NCBI RefSeq assembly: GCF_020510565.1
Contig: NZ_CP075189.1
Coordinates: 1,782,501-1,846,500, forward strand
Source of the DNA: Ferribacterium limneticum
Lineage (GTDB): Bacteria > Pseudomonadota > Gammaproteobacteria > Burkholderiales > Rhodocyclaceae
Direction: 5' to 3'
DNA length: 64,000 bases
The position numbers and the translations under genes are program-made. Shown in pieces: positions 1 to 8,947 of the stretch. Numbering within the stretch: position 1 is the first letter of the stretch; every line of letters starts with the position of its first letter. A model generated the notes under the pieces. That model was not told the DNA's origin. It saw only the letters and a list, made by a program, of their open reading frames with translations, and did no database searches.

Positions 1-522
1 CTCGGCGACGCCGGGCGCTTTCGCCAGCTGGTAGCGCAGATACCAGTCCTGTAGGGTGCGCAGTTCGGCCAGCGTCTTGTCCTTGGCCAGCACGGCGTAC
101 TGGTAGACCCAGCCGACGCCGGTGGCATCCGGGCCGAGGGTTGGGCTCACTCCTTTGGGCAGCTTGCCGGAGACGGAATTGACGTATTCCAGCACGCGCG
201 AGCGCGCCCAGTAGATGTCGGTACCGTCTTCGAAGATGACATAGACGAAAGATGCGCCGAAGAAGGAGAAGCCGCGGACTACCTTGGATTTCGGCACGGA
301 GAGCAGGGCGGTGGTCAGCGGGTAGGTGACCTGATCCTCGACGACCTGCGGCGCCTGGCCGGGGAATTCGGTGTACAGGATGACCTGGACGTCGGAAAGG
401 TCGGGGATGGCGTCGAGGGGGGTTTTGAGGACCGACCAGATGCCGGCTATTACGATGAATAGCGTTGCCAGCAGGACGAGGAAGCGGTTTCTGGCTGACC
501 AGTTGATGAGGGCATTAAGCAT
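1..522 (-). CDS. cusA: RND heavy-metal efflux pump, inner-membrane subunit (CusA/CzcA family), N-terminal part
   Basis: Inner-membrane proton-driven transporter that, with CusB and CusC, would export Cu(I)/Ag(I) from cytoplasm or periplasm. Only about the first 174 residues are in the window; the frame runs off at position 1. The N terminus starts [18 protein letters not shown], a cytoplasmic lead and first membrane helix, followed by the family's [16 protein letters not shown] and [20 protein letters not shown] segments of the porter domain. ATG at 522 is the only sensible start. It follows cusB on the same strand but is separated by a 570-bp long repeat. Metal specificity is inferred from cusF and from the CusF-like domain on CusB; CzcA-type specificity cannot be excluded from this fragment. 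Confidence 0.9.
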   Translation of the reverse strand, partial: MLNALINWSARNRFLVLLATLFIVIAGIWSVLKTPLDAIPDLSDVQVILYTEFPGQAPQVVEDQVTYPLTTALLSVPKSKVVRGFSFFGASFVYVIFEDGTDIYWARSRVLEYVNSVSGKLPKGVSPTLGPDATGVGWVYQYAVLAKDKTLAELRTLQDWYLRYQLAKAPGVAE

Positions 523-594
523 GGGAGCGGCCCTCTTCGGTCATTCCTGCGGAAGCGGGAATCCAGGGGGGTCTTGTTTTGCTGTGGGTTCCGG

Positions 595-1156
595 CTAATT
601 GGCTTGGGGTTCCGCCCTTGCGGGGCGTCTCACTTTTTCTTGCTTCGCCAAGAAAAAGTAAGCAAAAAGAAGGCGACCCTGGGTCGGTGCCGGCTGCGCC
701 GGTTCCCTGCGCTACTCGGAAGGCCGGGCGGCTGCGGAACTCGGGGCTGCGCCCCTCAAACAGTCCTCGCCGAACGCCCCCGGCATTCCTGCGTTGCTCG
801 GCACCTCTCAAGGGGCCCGGTGAAACGATCCGTCGTTGAGCTTGGGTGCCTGAATGGCAGATTTTATTTTTGGCTGTTTTTTCCGGTTGACCGTGGAAAC
901 CAATTCTTCCCGAAAAAACGGTCGAGCATAGACGCCTTTGGGGTCCCCGTGGAAGGCGCTGAGCAACGCAGGCTGGCCGGGGGCAGTCGGCTTGCGTTGT
1001 CTGAGCCGCAGGCGAGTTTAGCAAGCCGCCCGGTCTGCCGAGTAGCGCAAGGAACCCGCAGGGCGCCGCCCCCGGGGTCGCCTTTTCTTTGGCTACTTTC
1101 TTTTGGCGAAGCAAAAGAAAGTACGCCCGCCAGCAAGGCGGAAACCCAAGCCCGCC
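595..1156. repeat. Long imperfect inverted-repeat element, copy 1
   Basis: A ~560-bp non-coding element whose two halves face each other. The outer ends read ttggcttggggttccgcc and ggcggaaacccaagcc, and the centre holds short-element copy A. It matches copies at 10955-11514 and 19576-20160 but lies in the opposite orientation. It fills the gap between cusB and cusA, so it sits inside what should be one operon. Several open frames across it are by-products of its GC-rich composition and have no recognisable protein. Confidence 0.85.
861..898 (+). repeat. Short dispersed element, copy A
   Basis: Exact core TTCCGGTTGACCGTGGAA at 881-898 preceded by a T-rich lead (ATTTTATTTTTGGCTG). It lies at the centre of long repeat copy 1. 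Confidence 0.85.
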
Positions 1157-1167
1157 AAAGGAAAGCG

Positions 1168-2673
1168 TCATTTCGTCACCACAGAGGTAACCACCCATTC
1201 CCCCGGCCCCCGCTCAACAAACTCAAACTCCACCGCCGTCCCCGGCTTCAAACCCGAAACCAGCCCCGCATTCGCCAAAACAAAATCCATCTTCATAGAA
1301 GGCCACTTCAAACTAGCCACCGGCTCATGCGAAATCGTCACCGTCCCCGCCGCCGCATCAACGGCATTCAAAACCCCGACCGCCTTATGCCCAACCACTG
1401 CCGGCGTGGCTGCCTGCATCCCGCCAAGCGCCGCCTTCAAATTGCTCTCCGCATCAATCAGGAAATTGGCCGACGAAACCACCATCTCCCCTTCCTTGAC
1501 GCCATCAAGAACCTGCACAAATTCGCTGCCACGCGCACCCAGCTTCACAACTCGCGGCTCGAACCGCCCTTCGGCCAACTGCACGATGACCACCTGCTTG
1601 CTGCCGCTATCGATCACCGCCGAATTCGGCACGGTGACGACTGACGAAGCGCCGGCCACCGGAATATCGACTTCAGCAAACATCGCCGGCTTCAATCGAC
1701 CCTTCGGATTGGCCAGTTCGATGCGTACCGGTACCGTCCGCGTTTCCGCCTTGAGCGTCGGATAAACGTAGGCGATGCGCCCCGCGAAGACCTCGCCAGG
1801 ATAGGCGTTGATCCGGATTCTCGCCTTCTGGCCAACAACCACCGCCGCAATGTCCTGCTCGAAGACATCGGCCTGGACCCAGATGCTGGAAACGTCAGCA
1901 ATCTGGTAGAGCATCTCGCCGGGCATGAAGCGCATACCCTGGACGGCCTTCTTCTCGGTAACGATGCCGGCCACCGGCGCGCGGAAGGTCAGGGTGCGTT
2001 TGGCGTTGCCAGACCGAGCCAGCGCCTTGATCTGCTCGTCGGAAATATCCCAGTTCCTGAGCCGTTGCAGGCTGGAATCGGCCAGCTGCTTCATCGCCGA
2101 TTGCGCCTCGCCGCCGGCTTCGTTGAGCTGGCCGACGCCCTGTGCGGCGATGGCGTATTCGCGCTGGGCCGAGACCAGTTCCGGGCTGTACACCTCGAAC
2201 AGCGGCTGGCCGCGGCCGACCGGCTGGCCGGTGGTGTTGACGTGCAGGCGCTCGATGTAGCCCTCGAACTTGGCGGTCACCGTGTAGGTCCGGCTTTCGT
2301 CGATTTCGACCCGGCCGCTGGCGCGGACGTTCTTGTCGAGCACCTGCAGCTTGGCCGGCTCGGCCTTGACGCCCATTTTCTGGATTTTCTCGGCGCTGAT
2401 CTTGAGGCCGCTGTCGCCGGCCGCTTCGTCCTCGCCCTCATAGACCGGAATGTAGTCCATGCCCATCGGGTCTTTTTTCGGCGTTGGCGAGGTGTCGGGC
2501 AGGCCCATCGGGTTGCGGTAGTAGAGCAATTTCGGTTTTTGCCCTTTTTCCGCGTTGACCGTGGAAGTCTGCTCAACAGCATCCGTTTTTTGCTGGGCAA
2601 ACTGATAACCGCCGGCAAAGCCGCCGACGGTCAGCGCGACGGCGATGAAAATGAACAGGGGGCCGTTTTTCAC
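1168..2673 (-). CDS. cusB: RND efflux periplasmic adaptor subunit (CusB type) with metal-binding N- and C-terminal domains
   Basis: Membrane-fusion protein linking the inner-membrane pump to the outer-membrane channel. It is 501 aa: an N-terminal anchor (about residues 5-25), a heavy-metal-binding domain around 47-80 (YYRNPMGLPDTSPTPKKDPMGMDY), the barrel-sandwich and beta-barrel adaptor core (about 110-410), and a C-terminal CusF-like domain (about 430-501) with the WPSMKMDF metal-site signature. It overlaps the cusC stop by 4 bp, which suggests coupled translation. Residues TSTVNAEKGQKPKL are encoded by a degenerate copy of the short dispersed element, in a linker between the anchor and the metal-binding domain. 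The CusF-like fusion argues for copper/silver. Confidence 0.92.
   Translation of the reverse strand: MKNGPLFIFIAVALTVGGFAGGYQFAQQKTDAVEQTSTVNAEKGQKPKLLYYRNPMGLPDTSPTPKKDPMGMDYIPVYEGEDEAAGDSGLKISAEKIQKMGVKAEPAKLQVLDKNVRASGRVEIDESRTYTVTAKFEGYIERLHVNTTGQPVGRGQPLFEVYSPELVSAQREYAIAAQGVGQLNEAGGEAQSAMKQLADSSLQRLRNWDISDEQIKALARSGNAKRTLTFRAPVAGIVTEKKAVQGMRFMPGEMLYQIADVSSIWVQADVFEQDIAAVVVGQKARIRINAYPGEVFAGRIAYVYPTLKAETRTVPVRIELANPKGRLKPAMFAEVDIPVAGASSVVTVPNSAVIDSGSKQVVIVQLAEGRFEPRVVKLGARGSEFVQVLDGVKEGEMVVSSANFLIDAESNLKAALGGMQAATPAVVGHKAVGVLNAVDAAAGTVTISHEPVASLKWPSMKMDFVLANAGLVSGLKPGTAVEFEFVERGPGEWVVTSVVTK
2529..2566 (+). repeat. Short dispersed element, copy B (degenerate, inside cusB)
   Basis: ATTTCGGTTTTTGCCC then TTTTTCCGCGTTGACCGTGG: the same layout as the consensus with one core change (CCGCGTTG for CCGGTTG). 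It is translated within cusB as TVNAEKGQKPKL. Confidence 0.65.
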
Positions 2674-3917
2674 AGGTCTTCTCCAAGCAGGCGTTCGATC
2701 TCGGCCAGTCGCATTTGCTGGCTGGCCTGGGCGCGCAGCATCGCGAGGCGGGCGTTGCGGATCTGGCGCTGGGCGTCGAGCAGGGTGGCGAAATCGACCT
2801 TGCCGTTCTCGTAGCCGGCCAGCGCCGATTTGAAAGTCAGTTCGGCCTGCGGCAGCAGGCGGGTGCGGGTGATCTGTTCAGTCGTGCGAGCGCCTTCCAG
2901 GTTGCTCAGCGCCGCATTGAGGTCGCCCTGCAGCCGGTGGCCGAGCGCTTCCTTGCGCGCCGCTGCCGCTTCGAGCATGCGCTCGCTTTCGCGCTCCTGG
3001 CTGCGCCGGGTGCCTTGTTGCAGCGGCAGGTTCATTTCCAGCATCAGGCTCCAGGCATCGACGCGGTTGCCGACCTGCATCGGCGCGACGCCCAGCGTCA
3101 GGTCGGGATAGCGGTTGCGGTAGGCCAGCTCGCGGCTCTTTTCGGCGCCGCCGACGCGGGCGGTTTCGATGGCCAGTTGCGGGTTGGCGGCAAGCAGGCG
3201 GTCGTTCAACGCCGTGCCATCGAGGCGGGCGGGAATCGGCCGGAGCGCCGCCGGTTCGGCCAGTGCGGCGCCGCTTGGCCGGGCCAGCATGGCGTTGAGG
3301 AAGACCATCAGGTGGTGGAACTCGCTTTCCATGCCGACCAGTTCGGCGTCCATCGCGCTGCGCTCCAGTTGGGCGCGGATGGCATCCTGCTGCGCCGCCA
3401 GACCGCCGGCGTAGCGGGCCTGAGCGATCTGTTCGAGGCGGCGGGTCAGTTCGATGTTCTCGCGGGTCAGTTGCAACGACTGGCCGGTCAGCCAGTATTG
3501 TGCGTACAGACTCTTGATGCGGCTGGCCACTTCGGCCCAGGTGTCGGTGGCGCGGCCTTCGGCCTGGCTTGCCTCGGCGCTGGCCACGTCACGCTTGAGG
3601 TCACGCTTGCCCCAAAAAGGCAGCGGCTGCATCAACGTGTACTTGGTGTCACCCGTCCGCGTCGGGTCGAGCGTCGCATTCTGGCTGCCGTTGCGCGTGA
3701 TGTTTTCCAGCTCGATGCGCAGGACAGGGTCGGGCAGGGCGCCGGCCGGCTGGATGCGCTCGCGCGCCGCTTCGGCCTCGAGGCGGACCATGCGGATATC
3801 CGGGCTGTGCTCACGGGCGGCAGCAAGCAGCGATTCGACGCTGGCGCCGGGCAGCGGCTCGGCGCCTTGGGCGGCCAGCGCGGTGAGCAGTAGGGCGAGA
3901 AGCAGCGGACGTTTCAT
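2670..3917 (-). CDS. cusC: Outer-membrane efflux protein (TolC/CusC family)
   Basis: Outer-membrane channel of the tripartite metal pump. The ~415-aa protein starts MKRPLLLALLLTALAAQGAEP, a clean signal peptide, and continues with the alternating helical and strand repeats of TolC-like proteins (for example ARERIQPAGALPDPVLRIELENI, and EITRTRLLPQAELTFKSALAGYENGKVDFATLLDAQRQ, each typical of the coiled barrel). ATG at 3917 is preferred over an upstream in-frame TTG because a GAGG box precedes it. The stop overlaps the cusB start by 4 bp. Lipid attachment is not predicted because no lipobox cysteine is seen. Confidence 0.9.
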   Translation of the reverse strand: MKRPLLLALLLTALAAQGAEPLPGASVESLLAAAREHSPDIRMVRLEAEAARERIQPAGALPDPVLRIELENITRNGSQNATLDPTRTGDTKYTLMQPLPFWGKRDLKRDVASAEASQAEGRATDTWAEVASRIKSLYAQYWLTGQSLQLTRENIELTRRLEQIAQARYAGGLAAQQDAIRAQLERSAMDAELVGMESEFHHLMVFLNAMLARPSGAALAEPAALRPIPARLDGTALNDRLLAANPQLAIETARVGGAEKSRELAYRNRYPDLTLGVAPMQVGNRVDAWSLMLEMNLPLQQGTRRSQERESERMLEAAAARKEALGHRLQGDLNAALSNLEGARTTEQITRTRLLPQAELTFKSALAGYENGKVDFATLLDAQRQIRNARLAMLRAQASQQMRLAEIERLLGEDL

Positions 3918-3925
3918 GGGCAGCC

Positions 3926-4495
3926 TCAATGGCGATGGCGTTTGCCATCCTTGTGAATGTGCTCGCCGGGGGCGGGGGCTGGCGTTTCGGCAACCGTTTC
4001 AGGCGTAGCCACCGGCTGCTCTGCCACCGTCGGCGCCACCACTTCCGGCGCAGCGAAAGCCGAGGCCGAGACGCCGATGCCATGCCGATAAACCATTTCG
4101 CCGCCCAGCCAGCCGGTCACCCCCAAGCTGGCCGAAAGCACCAGCATGATCGGCAGCAATGCCCCGTGCGGTGGGCGTTCCGCGCGTTGGCGCAGGCCAT
4201 CCCAGACGGCCAGCGCAATCAGCCCGGCCGTGCCGGTCAGCGCCCAGTTGCGATGGCGGAGCATGACCAGATGACCGGCACCGTCGTGTTCAACCGTCTG
4301 GAAGGCATACCAGCCGAGCGCCGCCGCCAGCACGGCACTCAGGGCGGCGAAAAGGACCAGCAGGCGACCGCTGGCCGTAAAAGTCGGATTGGCCGGCCGC
4401 AACCGGCCAAGCAGCAAGAGCAGCGTGGCCGTGACGGCAAGGGCTATCGGAAAATGAACAACTGCCGGGTGCCAGTTGGGGATGATGTCAGGCAT
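3926..4495 (-). CDS. DUF2231-type membrane protein with histidine-rich tail
   Basis: A 189-aa integral membrane protein with four or five hydrophobic helices. It opens MPDIIPNWHPAVVHFPIAL, the HPxxVHFPIA signature of the DUF2231 family, and ends GEHIHKDGKRHRH, a tail able to bind metal. It lies 8 bp before cusC and 11 bp after cusF, so it is part of the copper operon. Its exact role is not known; a membrane metal-handling or redox role is an inference from context and from the histidines. Confidence 0.75.
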   Translation of the reverse strand: MPDIIPNWHPAVVHFPIALAVTATLLLLLGRLRPANPTFTASGRLLVLFAALSAVLAAALGWYAFQTVEHDGAGHLVMLRHRNWALTGTAGLIALAVWDGLRQRAERPPHGALLPIMLVLSASLGVTGWLGGEMVYRHGIGVSASAFAAPEVVAPTVAEQPVATPETVAETPAPAPGEHIHKDGKRHRH

Positions 4496-4506
4496 CGGCG
4501 ATGCGC

Positions 4507-4824
4507 TTACTTGGCCATCTCGTAGCGGCTGACAATGGCGTTGCCGCCCTTCATCTCGGCCGCGAACCTGATCTTGTCACCGGCCTTGAGCTTGCCCAGC
4601 CACGCCTTGTCGGCAACGCCAAAAGCCATGGTCATCGGCGGCATGCCGATGCTGTCGAGCTGACCATGCTGGATGACGACCTCACCGGCCTTGGCATCGA
4701 TCTTCTTGACCACGCCATCGCTCAACGGCGCAGATTGAACAGCAGCCGACTTGTGCGCGCCATGATCGTGCTGGGCGAAAGCGGGGAGGCTGAGGGAGAG
4801 CATGAGGGCAAGCAGCAGGCGCAT
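4507..4824 (-). CDS. cusF: Periplasmic copper-binding protein (CusF family)
   Basis: Small periplasmic Cu(I)/Ag(I) chaperone that hands metal to CusB. It is 105 aa with signal peptide MRLLLALMLSLSLPAFA and a mature N terminus QHDHGAHK. The beta-barrel core holds MPPMTMAFGV, the methionine-rich metal site of the family, and a preceding GEVVIQHGQL strand with a histidine. It is the first gene of the minus-strand copper operon, directly downstream of a palindromic CusR-like box at 4891-4908. Confidence 0.88.
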   Translation of the reverse strand: MRLLLALMLSLSLPAFAQHDHGAHKSAAVQSAPLSDGVVKKIDAKAGEVVIQHGQLDSIGMPPMTMAFGVADKAWLGKLKAGDKIRFAAEMKGGNAIVSRYEMAK

Positions 4825-4868
4825 GGCGGTTCCTTGGAGGATGGATGCGGCGATTGTGCGCTGCGGCT

Positions 4869-4888
4869 GCCGTCAGGCGCCTGACGGC
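4869..4888. promoter_or_regulatory. Perfect 20-bp palindrome upstream of cusF
   Basis: GCCGTCAGGCGCCTGACGGC is a perfect inverted repeat between the CusR-like box and cusF. It could be a second operator or a leader hairpin in the transcript. The rest of the 304-bp gap 4825-5128 shows the adjacent box and AT-rich sequence but no convincing gene. Confidence 0.4.
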
Positions 4889-4890
4889 AG

Positions 4891-4908
4891 GATTACAAGT
4901 TTGTAATC
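4891..4908. promoter_or_regulatory. CusR/CopR-type operator
   Basis: GATTACAAGTTTGTAATC is a perfect 18-bp palindrome. Heavy-metal OmpR-family regulators bind TTACAA-N2-TTGTAA-like boxes upstream of their efflux operons, and this one lies 67 bp before the cusF start, so CusR (5861-6532) is the likely binder. Confidence 0.7.
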
Positions 4909-5128
4909 GGGAGGATTGGGTTCTGCTGCTGGGGGCTATTTATGAGGGGTACTGGACGGCATCCGGCCAATTGCGGTCTTTCATGTACATAAGCGCGAAG
5001 CTGACATTGGCCTTGAGATAAATCCAAAACGAATAGATACTTGGTCACCTGTCTTCTTTTTCGTAAGTAAATTGGCAAACAAAAGACATGGCGGCCTCAC
5101 GGGGCTGCCTATTAATTGTTAGGACAAT

Positions 5129-5665
5129 ATGAGTCTCCGTTGCTACTTGTTTAACTTGGCTATGCAGCGTGCCCATTTAGCAATGATTCTTGGATCGCTG
5201 TTTCCCGTCTCAAGGCTCCCGTTGTGCTACGACGCCACTTCGCATGAAGTTGAAACAGCAAAAGCAAGAAATCGTGCGTTTGTCACCATCGGACGAAACG
5301 AATACACACTGTGGTCCCAAGAAAATGATCATTCGCTTTATTGGTCATCATGGTCGGCAAAGACTGCGACTGAATTCATCCGAAAATATCAGCATCGCTA
5401 TCTGCACCATACCGTTACGCTCCACGACGGAGGAACATGTGGGCCGCTATACCCCCAGGTCATCACGGAGGTTCTCTATGGCCCGTACGTTACTGTTGTC
5501 CTAGAAGGACGCAAGCACGAATATCAACAGAAATTCCATCAAACACATGAATCAATTTCCATTCTCTTCGAGCATCACCTTGAAGGCCAAACTCATCGCA
5601 TACTTTGTGCGCTATTGGAACTTACTAATTGGTCAGCTTCAACGGTAGAGAGCCAGGTGTCCTAG
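5129..5665 (+). CDS. Hypothetical protein in a low-GC insert
   Basis: A 178-aa frame (starts MSLRCYLFNLAMQRAHLAMI) with no family I recognise. The middle (about 70-120) is rich in aromatic residues and histidine (YWSSW, YQHRYLHHTVTLHDGG), suggesting a globular domain. Base composition is clearly lower in GC than the flanking cus genes and no strong ribosome site is seen. GTTAGGAC just upstream and GTCCTAGC at its end are near-complementary, as at the two ends of an integron cassette. It separates the cus operon from cusRS. It may be a transferred cassette gene or a decayed frame. Confidence 0.45.
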   Translation: MSLRCYLFNLAMQRAHLAMILGSLFPVSRLPLCYDATSHEVETAKARNRAFVTIGRNEYTLWSQENDHSLYWSSWSAKTATEFIRKYQHRYLHHTVTLHDGGTCGPLYPQVITEVLYGPYVTVVLEGRKHEYQQKFHQTHESISILFEHHLEGQTHRILCALLELTNWSASTVESQVS

Positions 5666-5860
5666 CCCCTCAGTCGAGCGGATATGCGAAAAAAGCTGGG
5701 CAGTCCACTCATTTCCAAGTTACTGAACGACAGCTTTTCTAATTCGCCAACTACCGCTTTGGGCACATTTTTGCCCGGTAGCCCCCGCTTTTGCGAACAC
5801 TCCAATTTTTGACGCCCGCGTCGCCAGACAACTCGCCGCCATCTCGGGCAAAATGCCGGC

Positions 5861-6532
5861 ATGAAAATCCTCATCGTCGAAGACGAAGCGAAGACTGGCG
5901 ATTACCTTAAACAGGGGCTTTCCGAGGCTGGTTTCACGGCCGATCTGGTGCGCAACGGGCTGGATGGCATGCATGAGGGGCTGGCTGGCGACTACGACCT
6001 GCTGATCCTTGACGTCAATCTGCCGGGGCTGGATGGCTGGCAGGTGTTGAAAACCTTGCGCGCGGCGGGGCGTGATTTGCCGGTGTTGTTTCTGACGGCT
6101 CGTGATCAGGTCGAGGATCGGGTCAAGGGGTTGGAACTGGGCGCCGACGACTATCTGGTCAAGCCTTTCGCCTTTTCGGAATTGCTTGCCCGCGTCCGCA
6201 CGTTGCTGCGTCGGGGTAGGGCCCGGGAGGCCGGGAGCCTGAGCATTGCCGATCTCGAACTCGATGTGCTGAAGCGCCGGGCTACCCGGGCCGGCCAGCG
6301 CATCGACCTGACGGCCAAGGAGTTCGCGCTGCTCGAGCTCTTCCTGCGTCGGCAGGGCGAGGTGTTGGCGCGCAGTTTCATCGCTTCGCAGGTCTGGGAC
6401 ATGAATTTCGATTCCGACACCAACGTCGTAGAAGTCGCCATCCGCCGTCTGCGCGCCAAGGTCGATGACGATTTCTCGCCCAAGCTGATCCACACCCTGC
6501 GCGGCATGGGTTACGTCATGGAAATCCGCTGA
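5861..6532 (+). CDS. cusR: Heavy-metal response regulator, OmpR family (CusR)
   Basis: DNA-binding response regulator for copper/silver stress. It is 223 aa: a receiver domain (1-115) with acidic pair E7/D8, phospho-acceptor D51 in LILDVNLPG and conserved K in YLVKPF, then a winged-helix output domain (about 130-220) with the family segment [10 protein letters not shown]. It lies 2 bp before cusS. The expected target is the palindrome at 4891-4908. Confidence 0.92.
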   Translation: MKILIVEDEAKTGDYLKQGLSEAGFTADLVRNGLDGMHEGLAGDYDLLILDVNLPGLDGWQVLKTLRAAGRDLPVLFLTARDQVEDRVKGLELGADDYLVKPFAFSELLARVRTLLRRGRAREAGSLSIADLELDVLKRRATRAGQRIDLTAKEFALLELFLRRQGEVLARSFIASQVWDMNFDSDTNVVEVAIRRLRAKVDDDFSPKLIHTLRGMGYVMEIR

Positions 6533-6534
6533 TC

Positions 6535-7899
6535 GTGGCCGACTGGCGGCATTCGATTGCGCTGCGACTGTCGCTGGCCTTCGCGCTGCTGGCAACGGTG
6601 GTTTTTGCGGCGCTTGGCGTCTATTTCAGCCGCGCCGCCGATGCCCACATGGCTGAACTCGATGCCCACGACCTGTTCGGCAAGCTGGCGCTGATCGGCC
6701 ATGTCGGCACGCAGGAAAAAACGCCTGAGGCTTTTGCCGCGCGCCTGGGTGACGCCCTGATCGGCGAGCATGGGGTGATTGTTACGGTCAACCGGAAAAA
6801 AGGGCCAATTTTCAAATGGCCGACGCCCGAACTGGCCGAGCCGCTGAGCGCCGCGAATGTCGCGCTGGGGCGGACGCCGGTCCGGCTGGCGTTGGGCGAT
6901 GCCGAATATCGCGTGATCGCCGCCGACATGGAGACCGCCTGGGGTGAAACGGCGCATGTCGTCGTCGCCCGCGACATTCGTCATCACACCGATTTTCTTG
7001 ATGAGCTGCAGCGCGATTTCCGCTTCGCCATTCTGGCAGCCGCGCTGCTCACCGCACTTGTCGGCGCGTTGGTCGTGCGCCGCGGCTTGCACCCCGTGCG
7101 CGCCATCGCCCGCGCCGCCGGCCGCATTTCGGCCGGGCAGTTGGCCGAACGCATCCCGGAACAGAATGTGCCGCCGGAACTGGCTGAACTGGTCACCGCC
7201 TTCAACGCCATGCTTGGCCGGCTCGAGGATTCCTTCAAACGCCTGTCGGATTTCTCGGCCGATCTCGCCCACGAGTTGCGCACGCCGATCCACAGCCTGC
7301 GCATGCAGACCGAGGTGTCGCTGAGCAAGGCGCGCCATGTCGATGAATACCGCGACCTGCTGGCCTCTAACCTCGAGGAATATGAACGCCTGGCGCGGAT
7401 CATCGCCGACATGCTGCTGCTGGCCAAGGCCGACCACGGCCTGCTCGTGCCGCAGACTGAGCCGCTGGCGCTACGCCCGCTGTGCGAACGGCTGATCGAG
7501 TACTACGGATTGCTCACCGAGAACGTTAGCCTGCAACTGGTCGGCGACGACATCACGGTGAATGGCGACCGCCTGATGCTGGAACGGGCCATCGGCAATG
7601 TGCTGGTCAATGCCATTCATCACACGCCGGCTGGCGGTTCGATTGTCGTCAAGGTCGGGGCGGTCGACGGCATGGCGGAACTATCCATTGCCAACACCGG
7701 GCAACCGATCCCGGCCGAGGCGCTGCACCGGGTCTTTGACCGCTTTGTCCGGCTCGATTCACGTTCTGAGGGCACCGGACTCGGCCTAGCCATCGCCCGC
7801 TCCATCGTGCTCGCCCATGGCGGCGAAATCGCTGTGCGTGTTGGCGAACAAGCCACCGAGTTTTACCTGCGTCTGCCGCACGAGGCTGGCGCGGGCTGA
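6535..7899 (+). CDS. cusS: Heavy-metal sensor histidine kinase (CusS family)
   Basis: Membrane kinase that senses periplasmic copper/silver and phosphorylates CusR. It is 454 aa with a GTG start 2 bp after the cusR stop. In order: first membrane helix (about 12-33), periplasmic sensor domain (about 34-162), second helix (about 163-181), HAMP (about 182-235), HisKA with phospho-acceptor H246 in DLAHELRTP, and HATPase with the GTGLGLAIARSI box near 417. Residues TVNRKKGPIFKWP in the sensor domain are encoded by a near-perfect copy of the short dispersed element, read through in frame. Confidence 0.9.
   Translation: MADWRHSIALRLSLAFALLATVVFAALGVYFSRAADAHMAELDAHDLFGKLALIGHVGTQEKTPEAFAARLGDALIGEHGVIVTVNRKKGPIFKWPTPELAEPLSAANVALGRTPVRLALGDAEYRVIAADMETAWGETAHVVVARDIRHHTDFLDELQRDFRFAILAAALLTALVGALVVRRGLHPVRAIARAAGRISAGQLAERIPEQNVPPELAELVTAFNAMLGRLEDSFKRLSDFSADLAHELRTPIHSLRMQTEVSLSKARHVDEYRDLLASNLEEYERLARIIADMLLLAKADHGLLVPQTEPLALRPLCERLIEYYGLLTENVSLQLVGDDITVNGDRLMLERAIGNVLVNAIHHTPAGGSIVVKVGAVDGMAELSIANTGQPIPAEALHRVFDRFVRLDSRSEGTGLGLAIARSIVLAHGGEIAVRVGEQATEFYLRLPHEAGAG
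6784..6817 (-). repeat. Short dispersed element, copy C (inside cusS)
   Basis: Reverse orientation: ACGGTCAACCGGAAAAAAGG followed by GCCAATTTTCAAAT. It contains the exact 14-mer core and is translated in frame in the CusS periplasmic domain. Confidence 0.85.
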
Positions 7900-7964
7900 T
7901 ACTTGCTGGTCATGTCGCGCCAGTTTCCGCATACTGGCCGCCTGACGAACGCGAGGAGAGCCCC

Positions 7965-8645
7965 ATGGAAATCGACATGCCACCGCTTGAGGTCGAAACC
8001 GCCGCCCAGCCCCAATACGCGGTGATCTGGCTGCATGGTCTGGGTGCCGACGGCTCGGATTTCGTGCCGGTTGTCCCCGAACTCGGTCTGGCCGCATCGC
8101 CGGCCGTTCGTTTCATCTTCCCCCACGCGCCCTACATGGCGGTGACCTGCAATGGCGGCTACGTCATGCGCGCCTGGTACGACATCATTTCGCTCGACAG
8201 CACCAGTCGGCGGATCGACGAGGCGGGGATCATCACCTCCCGCGAAGCCGTGCGGCGCCTGATCGATCGTGAAAAAAGCCGGGGAATTCCGGTTGACCGT
8301 ATCTTTCTCGCCGGCTTCTCGCAGGGCGGGGCGGTGGCCTACACGACGGCGCTGACCCATCCGGAAAAACTGGCCGGGCTCATCGCCTTGTCGACCTATA
8401 TTCCGTCGCCGGCGCTGCTTGGTGAAGACTCAGCCGGCGCCAACCGCAATATCCCGATCTTCGCCGCTCATGGCACGGCCGACGATGTTGTTTCGCCAAC
8501 GCTTGGCCTGGCCGCCCGGGATTTGCTGATCGACCGCGGCTATGCGCCCGAATGGCACGAATACCCGATGCCGCATTCGGTCTGTCTGGAAGAGGTCTGG
8601 GCCATCGGCCAGTGGCTCGCCGCGCAGATGCGCCAGCCGGCCTGA
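7965..8645 (+). CDS. Carboxylesterase/phospholipase family alpha/beta hydrolase
   Basis: A 226-aa serine hydrolase of the bacterial carboxylesterase II / acyl-protein thioesterase-like family. Seen: oxyanion segment VIWLHGLGADGSDF near residue 22, nucleophile S119 in AGFSQGGA, an aspartate in AAHGTADDVVSP, and a histidine in PMPHSVC. It likely hydrolyses short-chain esters in the cytoplasm; the natural substrate is unknown. Start ATG at 7965 follows a GAGGAGAG box. The codons for GIPVDR contain the short-element core. Confidence 0.85.
   Translation: MEIDMPPLEVETAAQPQYAVIWLHGLGADGSDFVPVVPELGLAASPAVRFIFPHAPYMAVTCNGGYVMRAWYDIISLDSTSRRIDEAGIITSREAVRRLIDREKSRGIPVDRIFLAGFSQGGAVAYTTALTHPEKLAGLIALSTYIPSPALLGEDSAGANRNIPIFAAHGTADDVVSPTLGLAARDLLIDRGYAPEWHEYPMPHSVCLEEVWAIGQWLAAQMRQPA
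8287..8300 (+). repeat. Short-element core only, copy D (inside esterase gene)
   Basis: TTCCGGTTGACCGT, an exact 14-bp core without the T-rich lead. It encodes IPVDR, a segment usual in this esterase family, so it may be chance or core-only conservation. Confidence 0.4.
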
Positions 8646-8660
8646 GCCAGCGCGCGCCGC

Positions 8661-8900
8661 TTACTGGCTGTTACTGCTCTTGGGCTTTTCCGTGTCGGTG
8701 ATCGAATGCTCTTCCTCGTGCGCCGCATGGAGCAGCCAGATCAGGTCGCTGCCCTGCACCGGCATCGGGATCATCTGGTTCCAGCTCCAGCGAAACACCG
8801 GGCCATACGGCACGTAGCGGGCCAGCACGTCACCCTGTTCGGTGACGCCAAAGAACGGTAGCGGCGAGGTGATGAGCGTCTTGAGCTTTTCGTTATTCAT
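8661..8900 (-). CDS. Small conserved-looking hypothetical protein
   Basis: A 79-aa frame (starts MNNEKLKTLITSPLPFFGVTEQGDVLARYVPYG) with a good AGGAAG ribosome site 6 bp before ATG. It has no signal peptide or membrane helix; the C terminus is polar (EEEHSITDTEKPKSSNSQ). It lies just downstream of ccoG on the same strand, so it could be cotranscribed from the NsrR-box region. No function is recognised. Confidence 0.6.
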   Translation of the reverse strand: MNNEKLKTLITSPLPFFGVTEQGDVLARYVPYGPVFRWSWNQMIPMPVQGSDLIWLLHAAHEEEHSITDTEKPKSSNSQ

Positions 8901-8947
8901 GATGCGCTTCCTTTCGGAGATCTGATCATTGATGCTTCATTCTAGGC

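Noticed and set aside
515..1198. Long open frames across long repeat copy 1 (for example 515-1198 minus and 574-1644 plus)
   Set aside because: They follow the repeat, recur with other frames in copies 2 and 3, have no ribosome sites and no protein family; they reflect GC-rich repeat DNA.
4893..5078. 61-aa minus-strand frame upstream of cusF
   Set aside because: It covers the CusR-like box, has no ribosome site and no homology that I recognise.
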